A stretch of DNA of 64,000 bases from positions 5,872,501 through 5,936,500 of the forward strand of contig NZ_CP150203.1 of NCBI RefSeq assembly GCF_037969725.1, in the 5' to 3' direction. A program made the position numbers and the translations under genes. The notes beneath the pieces were generated by a model. The model was given only the letters and a program-made list of their open reading frames with translations, was not told the DNA's origin and made no database searches. Origin of the DNA: Paenibacillus sp. FSL W8-0426. GTDB taxonomy: Bacteria; Bacillota; Bacilli; Paenibacillales; Paenibacillaceae. This document shows positions 8,542-15,391 of this stretch, in pieces. Each line of letters starts with the position of its first letter. The first letter of the stretch is position 1.

Positions 8542-9999
8542 CTACAGCTGCGGACGCTGTTTGTGATATTCCGTATGTTGTTCAAACGCATGTGCAACGC
8601 GCAAAACGGTCGTTTCGTCAAACGCTTTGCCGATGATCTGCAATCCGACAGGCAGCCCCTCGGAGAAGCCGCATGGGATGCTGACGGCAGGCACGCCAGC
8701 CAGGCTGACAGGAATGGTCAAAATGTCGTTGAGGTACATGGTCAACGGGTCGTCCACCTGGGTACCCAGTTTGAACGCCGGCGTAGGAGCCGTAGGTCCG
8801 ATCACGACGTCGTATTTTTCAAACACGTTGTCGAAATCCTGTTTGATCAGGGTACGCACCTTTTGCGCCTTCAAATAATACGCATCGTAATAGCCGGAGC
8901 TGAGCGCATACGTGCCCAACATAATCCGGCGCTTCACTTCCGGACCGAAGCCTTGGCTGCGGGATTGGTGGTACAGGTCCAGCAGGTTGTCCGGATTGTC
9001 GGCGCGAACGCCATAGCGAACGCCGTCGAACCGCGCCAGGTTGGAGGAAGCCTCGGAGGAAGCCAGCAAATAATACGTGGCTACCGCATATTCGGTATGA
9101 GGCAGCGATACCTCTTCCCAAGTTGCGCCGAGCCCTTCCAGCACCTTCAACGCCTCAAGCACGCGTTCCTTGACGTCAGGGCTTACGCCTTCGCCGATGT
9201 ATTCTTTCGGCACCGCGATGCGCAAACCTTTAACGTCGCCGGTCAAGGAGCTCAAATAGTCGGGAATGTCCACGTTCGCGGAGGTTGAATCTTTCGGGTC
9301 ATACCCCGCAATCGCTTGGAGCACATAAGCGGAATCCTCGACGTTTTTGGTGATCGGTCCGATCTGGTCCAGCGATGAAGCAAACGCCACCAGCCCGAAA
9401 CGGGATACCAGCCCATAGGTAGGCTTCAATCCGACCACGCCGCAATACGATGCAGGCTGACGGATGGAGCCGCCGGTGTCCGACCCCAGCGTAAAGTAGG
9501 CTTCTCCCGCAGCCACGGCAGCAGCCGATCCGCCGCTGGAACCGCCGGGCACGCGATCCAGCGCCCACGGATTGCGCACAGGAGCGAAGCTGGAGTTTTC
9601 GTTGGAACCTCCCATGGCGAATTCGTCCATGTTCAATTTTCCGAGCGTTACGGTGTCGGCCGCTCTCAATTTTTCGACAACGGTCGCGTCATATACCGGG
9701 TCGAAATTGCGCAGGAATTGGCTGGCACACGTCGTGCGCAATCCGTTCGTAACGATGTTGTCCTTGATGCCCACAGGCAAGCCAAACAGCAGACCTCTTT
9801 CCCCGCCGCTGACGAGTTGATCGTCCAGCTGGCGTGCACGGGAGCGAGCGCGCTCTTCGTCCAGCGTCAGGTATGCCTTGACCTTTTCGTCATGGGCACC
9901 GATGTTTTGATAAGCCTGTTCTACCAGATCGCTGACAGACAACTCTTTCGCGTTCAGCTTGTTATGTATTTCAGGCAACGATTGTTGAAATAAACTCAC
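8542..9999 (-). CDS. gatA: Asp-tRNA(Asn)/Glu-tRNA(Gln) amidotransferase subunit A
   Basis: Predicted 485 residues. Amidase-signature features are clear: [10 protein letters not shown] with the catalytic Lys near residue 79, and the Ser-rich [16 protein letters not shown] with [11 protein letters not shown] that supply the cis-Ser and nucleophilic Ser. GatA releases ammonia from glutamine for the GatB reaction. It begins 28 bp after gatC. Confidence 0.96.
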   Translation of the reverse strand: MSLFQQSLPEIHNKLNAKELSVSDLVEQAYQNIGAHDEKVKAYLTLDEERARSRARQLDDQLVSGGERGLLFGLPVGIKDNIVTNGLRTTCASQFLRNFDPVYDATVVEKLRAADTVTLGKLNMDEFAMGGSNENSSFAPVRNPWALDRVPGGSSGGSAAAVAAGEAYFTLGSDTGGSIRQPASYCGVVGLKPTYGLVSRFGLVAFASSLDQIGPITKNVEDSAYVLQAIAGYDPKDSTSANVDIPDYLSSLTGDVKGLRIAVPKEYIGEGVSPDVKERVLEALKVLEGLGATWEEVSLPHTEYAVATYYLLASSEASSNLARFDGVRYGVRADNPDNLLDLYHQSRSQGFGPEVKRRIMLGTYALSSGYYDAYYLKAQKVRTLIKQDFDNVFEKYDVVIGPTAPTPAFKLGTQVDDPLTMYLNDILTIPVSLAGVPAVSIPCGFSEGLPVGLQIIGKAFDETTVLRVAHAFEQHTEYHKQRPQL

Positions 10000-10027
10000 G
10001 TCATTTTTCCTCCTTCCGGTTTATCCG

Positions 10028-10315
10028 CTATTCCATCACGGCAGGCACTTTGAATTGCCCGTCTTCTTCCTCAGGTGCGTTGTGCATAACCTTCTCGATC
10101 GGCAAGCTACCCTGCACCTCATCTTCGCGCATCACATTGCTGACATGCAGAACGTGGGTTGTTGGTTCAATGTTGTCCGTATCCAACTCATTCAGCTTCT
10201 CCGCATATTTCAAGATGGCATTCAGCTGTCCTGTCAGCAGCTGTTCTTCTTCTGCCGTCAAGTTAAGCCGGGCCAATCTGGCCACATGCTGAACGTCGTT
10301 ATTCGAGATACTCAT
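10028..10315 (-). CDS. gatC: Asp-tRNA(Asn)/Glu-tRNA(Gln) amidotransferase subunit C
   Basis: Predicted 95 residues, beginning MSISNNDVQHVARLARLNLT with the characteristic ILKYAEKLNELDTDNIEPTTH segment. GatC wraps around and stabilises the GatA-GatB pair. The ATG follows GGAGG by 10 nt. It is first in the operon, with a good promoter about 95 bp upstream. Confidence 0.95.
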   Translation of the reverse strand: MSISNNDVQHVARLARLNLTAEEEQLLTGQLNAILKYAEKLNELDTDNIEPTTHVLHVSNVMREDEVQGSLPIEKVMHNAPEEEDGQFKVPAVME

Positions 10316-10368
10316 GTTTCGGATGCCTCCTTCATTCGCTCAACTTTCCGGAACCGCCGATGCGGCTC

Positions 10369-10383
10369 GCCCGTTTAACGGGC
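10369..10383 (-). promoter_or_regulatory. Leader hairpin upstream of gatC
   Basis: GCCCGTTTAACGGGC is a near-perfect 15-bp palindrome in the transcribed leader between promoter and gatC. No T tract follows, so it is not a standard terminator; I see no T-box signature. Confidence 0.35.
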
Positions 10384-10407
10384 TAAAGTCCCGTGATAAC
10401 TTTTTTC

Positions 10408-10436
10408 ATTATAGGTGAGTTGGTTCGACAATTCAA
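10408..10436 (-). promoter_or_regulatory. SigA-type promoter of gatCAB
   Basis: On the minus strand TTGAAT (10431-10436) and TATAAT (10408-10413) are separated by exactly 17 bp. Confidence 0.75.
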
Positions 10437-10464
10437 TGCAAATGCCCGGACTTTGGAGCTAATC

Positions 10465-10490
10465 AAAAAAGAGCCAGCTTTCGCCGGCTC
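10465..10490 (-). terminator. Terminator after the 127-residue unknown gene
   Basis: GAGCCGGC-GAAA-GCTGGCTC on the minus strand is followed by six T residues and begins right after the stop codon. Confidence 0.85.
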
Positions 10491-10491
10491 C

Positions 10492-10875
10492 TTAAATCCA
10501 TGCACGCAGGTTAACCTGCTTTATAAAATCCGCCTGTGACATCGTTTCCTTCGCGGTTTCTTCTTCCTCTTCCACAGCTTGAACGTCTCCGTTCATCAAA
10601 TAACGGAACAGCTTCTCGTTGTGTGTCGCAAGGGCGTAATCGATCAACGCTTCACGCTCAACCTTCTCCGCTTCCTGTTTCAGCAGAACTTCTTCCAGAT
10701 CTACGTCGCCGGAAGGAACGAAAAAGTTCCGGTTCACCTGAGGCACGCGAAGCACGTAGTCAAACGCATTGTCCGGGTTCCGGTCATAAGCGATGATGAA
10801 TCCATATTCCCCCACAGGAAGATTTTGCTCAAACGTATCCGCGACAATGATTACCTTTTCTCCCAATCGCAGCAT
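10492..10875 (-). CDS. Conserved-looking protein of unknown function, 127 residues
   Basis: Not recognised. The first 60 residues are predicted beta-rich (LRLGEKVIIVADTF, GEYGFIIAYDR, YVLRVP), resembling a small barrel. The second half is acidic and helical, with a run of Glu around residue 100. There is no signal peptide or TM helix. ATG at 10875 follows AGGAGG closely, and a strong terminator sits at its end, so it is probably monocistronic. Confidence 0.6.
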   Translation of the reverse strand: MLRLGEKVIIVADTFEQNLPVGEYGFIIAYDRNPDNAFDYVLRVPQVNRNFFVPSGDVDLEEVLLKQEAEKVEREALIDYALATHNEKLFRYLMNGDVQAVEEEEETAKETMSQADFIKQVNLRAWI

Positions 10876-11024
10876 CGTCTAACCTCCTGGTAGTCTATCT
10901 TTATATATTGTGGTCTGTCTAGTCTACTAGAAAAGAATAGCGATGTCTACGATTAACGGCATGAAACAAATCATTTGTGTAAAATCAATATGCTTCCTTT
11001 GTTACCGTGCAAACCATAACCATG

Positions 11025-11243
11025 TCATCTTTTACGTGTTTTCTCTTTCCGGACAACCACAAACCAGTAAACAACAAGCGGGGTCGGAACCCCCGTAATC
11101 CCCCACAATCCCCACAGCCACGGGAAACGTCCCCGTTTCCTTGCATCGGTGAACATCCACGTGCCCTGAAGCAGCAAAACCAAACCAATCAGGCCAAGCC
11201 ATATTGGCGGCACTTCGTTCAATGAATAATGCAGATCATTCAT
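11025..11243 (-). CDS. YxlD/YxlE-like small membrane protein of the sigY operon
   Basis: Predicted 72 residues: a first TM helix at about 13-30, a basic loop with FTDARKRGRFPW, and a second TM helix at about 45-65 ending in KEKTRKR. This fits the PLDc_N-like small membrane proteins YxlD/YxlE that follow sigY and yxlC in B. subtilis, where YxlC and YxlD act together as negative regulators of SigY. The ATG at 11243 overlaps the end of the yxlC-like gene by 8 nt, so translation is likely coupled. Confidence 0.7.
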   Translation of the reverse strand: MNDLHYSLNEVPPIWLGLIGLVLLLQGTWMFTDARKRGRFPWLWGLWGITGVPTPLVVYWFVVVRKEKTRKR

Positions 11244-11577
11244 GACGCATCTCCTTCCGTTGTCGGCGCACAGCCCAGATGATGACGATCCCGATAGCCA
11301 AACCCGTTCCGACAGCCTGAATGCCCAGATAGAAAATCGGTGCGGATTGGAACAACATGACCCCGGCAGCAAGTACAAGCAATGCCAAGATCCAGAACAT
11401 GATCAACTCCAGCCGGTTTGCCCGTTTTCTCATTTGTCGCCGTTCCTTGACCTGAGCTGCCAACGAGGCGATTGAGGGAATATTCGTAGGCTCATATGCA
11501 TCATCCAATATTTTCAACTGCTGCTGCAGCTGCTGCACCAGTTCGAGCTCTTCCTTTTCACTCGATCCACTGCTCAT
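11236..11577 (-). CDS. yxlC: YxlC family membrane anti-sigma factor candidate
   Basis: Predicted 113 residues. A soluble N-terminal half (about 1-55) is rich in Gln/Glu and contains EPTNIPSIASLAAQVKERR. Two TM helices follow (about 58-78 and 82-102), then a basic tail. This matches YxlC (DUF5345), which binds SigY in B. subtilis. The start codon overlaps the sigY stop as ATGA, typical of sigma/anti-sigma pairs. Confidence 0.8.
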   Translation of the reverse strand: MSSGSSEKEELELVQQLQQQLKILDDAYEPTNIPSIASLAAQVKERRQMRKRANRLELIMFWILALLVLAAGVMLFQSAPIFYLGIQAVGTGLAIGIVIIWAVRRQRKEMRHE

Positions 11578-12107
11578 GATCCCTCCATCTCCTTCCTCAA
11601 TTGACGAAGTCCGTAAGCTGTACGCGACTTGGCCGTCCCAGACGGAATACCCAGCATATCCCCGATTTCATCGTATCCGTACCCATAATAGTGCTTCAAC
11701 AGCACGGCGATCCGATGCTCCGGCGATAACCGGGTCATCGCTTCCATGACATCCGTCCACGTCTCGTTACGACTCTCGAACTGCCATCGCAATTGTCTCG
11801 CAACCTGGTCTTTGGCCAATTTCAGCCAGTTCTTCTCCCTTTCCCTGCGCCTCGCCTTGTCGATATAAATCCGGGTGGCAATCGTAATCATCCAGGATGA
11901 AAAGGCTGACGTACCATCATAACGATGAATGTTTTCCATGCAACGAATCATCGTATCCTGAACCACTTCTTCTGCCGCATGCGGATCCATCGTCACTTTG
12001 ATGATATATTTGTACACAAAAGCATAGTGGCGCTGCAATAGTGACGCAAGGGCAGCGTCATCGCCTTTTGCGGCTCGGAGCGCTTCCTCCAGTTCCGCTG
12101 TTTTCAT
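11574..12107 (-). CDS. sigY: ECF RNA polymerase sigma factor, SigY-like
   Basis: Predicted 177 residues. Region 2 contains AEEVVQDTMIRCMENIHRYDG...FSSWMITIATRIYIDKARRRER, and region 4 contains LSPEHRIAVLLKHYYGYGYDEIGDMLGIPSGTAKSR. The pairing with a YxlC-like gene identifies it as SigY-like. I place the start at the ATG at 12107: a candidate ECF promoter ends only about 38 nt upstream, and an AGCAGGTG ribosome site is present. Longer frames would run through the promoter. Unlike B. subtilis, no yxlF/yxlG ABC transporter follows. Confidence 0.82.
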   Translation of the reverse strand: MKTAELEEALRAAKGDDAALASLLQRHYAFVYKYIIKVTMDPHAAEEVVQDTMIRCMENIHRYDGTSAFSSWMITIATRIYIDKARRREREKNWLKLAKDQVARQLRWQFESRNETWTDVMEAMTRLSPEHRIAVLLKHYYGYGYDEIGDMLGIPSGTAKSRTAYGLRQLRKEMEGS

Positions 12108-12144
12108 CCGGCATTTCACCTGCTTCCCGTTCAATCTGAAAGAT

Positions 12145-12172
12145 AATACGATGGACGTACTCCAAACGTTCA
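12145..12172 (-). promoter_or_regulatory. Candidate ECF-type autoregulatory promoter of sigY
   Basis: On the minus strand TGAAC (12168-12172) is separated by 17 bp from CGTATT (12145-12150). This resembles ECF promoters with an AAC -35 core and a CGT -10 core; SigY is known to activate its own operon in B. subtilis. Confidence 0.5.
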
Positions 12173-12250
12173 AATGAAAAAAACTCCATGCCGCATCAAA
12201 ATAAAGCGGAAGAAGGTCATCATGCGACAATTTCCCGGGCAATCAGACGG

Positions 12251-12514
12251 CTATCTCCTGTGCTGCTGCAGCCTGTCGAACCACGGCTGACCGTGCGCTC
12301 CTTGATGCAGCAATCGACTTTTCCAAATATTATGTCTGAATTCAAAATGCTCATTCTCTTTCTGAATACACTCAAGGTTATGTAAGGATGTTGTTTCTAA
12401 ATATGCCTGTCTCTCGATATTTTCCATACGCCTTTGATCGACGGTCTGCCGCTTGCCCTTGAACTCCAACCGTTCTTCTCCATTGGACGACGGAATGAAA
12501 CGTATGATCTCCAC
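12251..12514 (-). CDS. Possible 87-residue charged protein, unknown
   Basis: Not recognised. The frame starts at GTG 12514 with GGGGGAGG about 9 nt upstream, a good ribosome site. The product is soluble and rich in Glu, Arg, Gln and His, without repeats or TM segments. It lies between a terminator and the sigY promoter and ends about 80 bp before that promoter. It could be chance; a purine-rich stretch can mimic a ribosome site. Confidence 0.35.
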   Translation of the reverse strand: MEIIRFIPSSNGEERLEFKGKRQTVDQRRMENIERQAYLETTSLHNLECIQKENEHFEFRHNIWKSRLLHQGAHGQPWFDRLQQHRR

Positions 12515-12606
12515 CTCCCGCTCCCTCCCCCTGCTCATTTTTGAATGAATGCAAATGGTTGCTGCCCCGGATACCGACTCTAAGTCTCCCCAAAAATCGC
12601 CATAAA

Positions 12607-12647
12607 CAAAAAAAGAACGCAAACCGGGTAAAAACCACAGTCTGCGT
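12607..12647 (-). terminator. Terminator downstream of the dedA-thioredoxin-MBL operon
   Basis: ACGCAGAC pairs with GTTTGCGT (one G-U pair) on the minus strand and is followed by a run of T residues, about 160 nt after the MBL gene stop. Confidence 0.6.
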
Positions 12648-12805
12648 GCTTCGCGAGTTAGGGTGCTGCATATTCAAATACTTCAGTGAAGTGATGCCTT
12701 AACGCTTGTAACAACTAATAGCTATTCTAATGAAAAACATGTCGTTTGTCCAGACTTTCTTGCCTATTTTGTCCGATTTTTTTCAAACGGAACAAAACAA
12801 TCCTT

Positions 12806-13438
12806 TCATCTTGCGGACACGTAAGGATTATGCTGTTTCTCGTATCCGATCGTCGTTTTGGGACCATGGCCGGGAAATACGACAACCTCATCGGGAAGGG
12901 TGTACAGCTTGTTCTGGATGGAATCGATCAGGTCCCTCTCACGCCCGCCGGTCAGGTCGGTTCTGCCAACGCCCATTCGGAAGAGCGCGTCTCCGGCAAA
13001 CAGGTCATTACCGCACAACAGGCTGACACTGCCGGGCGAATGGCCAGGCGTGTGATACACCCGGAACGTATGGCCAATCAGTTTCAATTGCTGGCCTTCA
13101 GCCAGTGCGTATTCAGCAGGCTCTGCAGAAATGGGCGGCGTGACCTGCGGCCAATTCAGTGACCCGTTTAATTTCGGAGTCGTCAGCCACTCGCTCTCCA
13201 AGTCGTGCAAATAAACCGGGCAGCCCTTCGCTTGGCGAATCTCTTCCACGCCGCCGATATGGTCGAAATGTGCATGCGTCAGCAAAATAGCTTCAATTTC
13301 AAGATCCTTGATCGCTTTGACCAAGGGAGCAGGATTCATGCCGGGATCAATGATGACCGCCTTCTGCGGATCTTCTCCCTGCAACAAATAGGCATTGGTC
13401 TGGAGCGGACCAAGGTTAAATGTTCGGATGTTTAACAT
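12806..13438 (-). CDS. MBL-fold hydrolase, glyoxalase II/YqgX-like
   Basis: Predicted 210 residues. The metal-binding signature HAHFDHIGG is near 55-63, HTPGHSPGSVSLL near 128-140, FAGDALFRMGVGRTD supplies the bridging Asp, and FPGHGP supplies the last His. This is the hydroxyacylglutathione-hydrolase-like MBL group (B. subtilis YqgX type); the substrate may be a bacillithiol or other thioester. It is the last gene of a dedA-thioredoxin-MBL unit, 6 bp after the thioredoxin-like gene. Confidence 0.85.
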   Translation of the reverse strand: MLNIRTFNLGPLQTNAYLLQGEDPQKAVIIDPGMNPAPLVKAIKDLEIEAILLTHAHFDHIGGVEEIRQAKGCPVYLHDLESEWLTTPKLNGSLNWPQVTPPISAEPAEYALAEGQQLKLIGHTFRVYHTPGHSPGSVSLLCGNDLFAGDALFRMGVGRTDLTGGRERDLIDSIQNKLYTLPDEVVVFPGHGPKTTIGYEKQHNPYVSAR

Positions 13439-13444
13439 ATCGGC

Positions 13445-14014
13445 TCAGAAACCCGAAATCAGTTCACGCAGCTCACGCAAAATGGCTGGGTGCGACTCCG
13501 ATCCTTCCCCGTAACGTTTGACCATTTCCTGACGGGCCACGGCCATCTTCTCCTGGTAATCCGCCGCTTCGCGATCCGGATTGTTGCGTTTGAACTCCAC
13601 CATCACTTCTTGAACATGCTGCGGACGGGGCCCCCACTGTCCGAGCACATGTCCACCAGTATCGGCAAAAATGACCACAGGCACGGATCGGCCGCCCATC
13701 GTCAGAAATTCGTCCATCACTTCCGGATGGTTTTCCATAATCAGCACCTCGGTCGGCACGCCGGAAATTTCGAGCGCCCTGAAAACGACCGGAATGTTCC
13801 GAACGACGTCACCGCACCAATCAGCGGCCAAAATCAATACACGAAGATCGTCCCGATGGTTGAGACTTTCAAAAAACTCGCGGTCCTCCTCGCTCGGCCA
13901 TGCAAAATGGTCGTAATTCGCCTGGAATTCGCTTTGATTCTTGGTCATTGCGTCAATGAACTCCTGAGGTGACAGGCCTTTGCCAAACTTGTGAGACAGG
14001 TTAGGTTTTGCCAT
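13445..14014 (-). CDS. Thioredoxin-like protein (Thioredoxin_9 type) with a single active-site Cys
   Basis: Predicted 189 residues. A thioredoxin-fold core at about 55-140 has the strand LRVLILAADWCGDVVRNIP and the cis-Pro segment RSVPVVIFAD. Only one cysteine is seen at the active site (WCGD followed by VV), so the usual second Cys is missing. A disulfide reductase role is therefore doubtful and a monothiol role possible. ATG at 14014 has AAAGGAAG upstream; the stop of dedA ends just inside this spacing region, indicating coupling. Confidence 0.72.
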   Translation of the reverse strand: MAKPNLSHKFGKGLSPQEFIDAMTKNQSEFQANYDHFAWPSEEDREFFESLNHRDDLRVLILAADWCGDVVRNIPVVFRALEISGVPTEVLIMENHPEVMDEFLTMGGRSVPVVIFADTGGHVLGQWGPRPQHVQEVMVEFKRNNPDREAADYQEKMAVARQEMVKRYGEGSESHPAILRELRELISGF

Positions 14015-14015
14015 G

Positions 14016-14630
14016 TTAGACACTTCCTTTCTTTTTGCGTGTATTCATCCATTTGATCAGGAAATAAACAATCATAAGACCCAGGGCAACGAGCAGAATT
14101 GGAGTCACATAAGGCGCTGCCGTTTCATCGATATCCTTCCATTTGTCGCCAAGGACCATTCCCAAATATATAAACAGTACGGACCAAGGTATAACAGCCA
14201 GCGTGGTGAGCAGGATAAATTTGCCGACCGGCATTTTCGATATGCCTGCCGGAATGGAGATCGCATGTCGTACGACAGGCACAAACCTTGCCGTAAAGAT
14301 CACGCCCGTACCGTACTTGCGGAACCATTCCTCGGAATGGTCGATGTGTTTTTTCTGAATCAGTATGTATTTGCCATAGCGTTCAAGTACAGGTCTACCG
14401 CCATAACGACCGATCCAGTAGATAAACAGCTGTGCCACCACGCCGCCAACCGTGCCAAAAATGACGGCTCCCAGGAAATTGATTTGCCCCTGCGACACGA
14501 GGAATCCCCCGTAGGCCAGAACGATTTCGCTCGGGATGACTTCCAGCATCAGCCCCAGCATGATTCCGAAATATCCAAGACCTTGAATCCAGTCGAATAA
14601 TTGACCGACAATGTTATGAATTACGTCCAT
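14016..14630 (-). CDS. DedA family membrane protein
   Basis: Predicted 204 residues. Characteristic features are LEVIPSEIVLAYGGFLVSQG (about 29-48), the GTVGGVVAQLFIYWIGRYGG segment, and the central RFVPVVRHAISIPAGISKM motif (about 115-135). DedA/SNARE-associated proteins are multi-spanning; several are lipid scramblases or flippases, including undecaprenyl-phosphate recyclers. Its stop lies within the leader of the thioredoxin-like gene, so the three genes 14630-12806 form an operon. Confidence 0.88.
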   Translation of the reverse strand: MDVIHNIVGQLFDWIQGLGYFGIMLGLMLEVIPSEIVLAYGGFLVSQGQINFLGAVIFGTVGGVVAQLFIYWIGRYGGRPVLERYGKYILIQKKHIDHSEEWFRKYGTGVIFTARFVPVVRHAISIPAGISKMPVGKFILLTTLAVIPWSVLFIYLGMVLGDKWKDIDETAAPYVTPILLVALGLMIVYFLIKWMNTRKKKGSV

Positions 14631-14791
14631 CTCGACCCTCTTTCTTTATTCAGTATGGCGGTGCCTCAGACACCATGAACGACTCGTTCCTATCTTATCA
14701 CAGGGTCGTGTCCTCTTGCCATATTGCCGGCTGCCGGTTGTGTCCCATGAGGAACGATCCGCATATGGTATCGTGAAAGGAGCGTGGAGCG

Positions 14792-15139
14792 ATGCAAGCC
14801 AGAACGAAACCCGGACATCCGCCTGTCAAACATCGTACACCCGGCAAGCAGCTGCCTTCCGCAAGAGGAATCCGCAGAGCATGCAGCAAAGAGCTGTACC
14901 GGACCGCCAAACGGTTGAAAACATATATCTCTCCCGATCTGATGCAGCAGGCCGAAGAACTCTACTACAAAAAGGTCATCGAGAATTTGCTGTGGATCGG
15001 AGAAAACAAGGATAACCGCAAATTGTTATGCGAGTGGTGGAATGAAAACGTCTGCCCGGAGATCGCCGCCCTATGGGAAACGGAGGAGGCGCCGCTGCAG
15101 GAAGCCTTTCGCCAGGCATTCGGAGGATATCGCCTATAA
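14792..15139 (+). CDS. Unknown soluble protein, 115 residues
   Basis: Not recognised. The first 40 residues are basic and Pro-rich, probably disordered. The rest is predicted helical with several Trp residues (NLLWIGENKD, LLCEWWNENVCPEIAALW). ATG at 14792 has GGAG 9 nt upstream. It is the only plus-strand gene between dedA and the O-antigen-ligase-like gene, and no partner is evident. Confidence 0.6.
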   Translation: MQARTKPGHPPVKHRTPGKQLPSARGIRRACSKELYRTAKRLKTYISPDLMQQAEELYYKKVIENLLWIGENKDNRKLLCEWWNENVCPEIAALWETEEAPLQEAFRQAFGGYRL

Positions 15140-15151
15140 GCGATACACACA

Positions 15152-15203
15152 GCCAAAAAAACAACTTGCGGGTGTGCGAACCGCGCTTCGCATTCCCGCA
15201 AGT
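15152..15203 (-). terminator. Long terminator hairpin after the O-antigen-ligase-like gene
   Basis: ACTTGCGGG...TGCGAA pairs with TTCGCA...CCCGCAAGT on the minus strand, giving a stem of about 16 bp followed by a T tract. It lies 190 nt after the gene stop, and no gene is seen in between. Confidence 0.7.
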
Positions 15204-15391
15204 CAAGAGAGCACTTCGTGATCATGTCTTTGCCGTCAAAAACAAAACTTGCATCGTTGATAGAGTACACCTGCATAATCCTTTAACTTCTATCCGGAGG
15301 GAGCTCAGAAAGAAGTAACTGCACCACTCTCGCTAATTTGGAAACGTTCGATCCAGCGTTCTGATGCTCTTTATGGCAACGACGATAATAC

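Noticed and set aside
10316..10407. T-box leader before gatC
   Set aside because: No T-box sequence, specifier loop or terminator/antiterminator pair is visible; only short hairpins.
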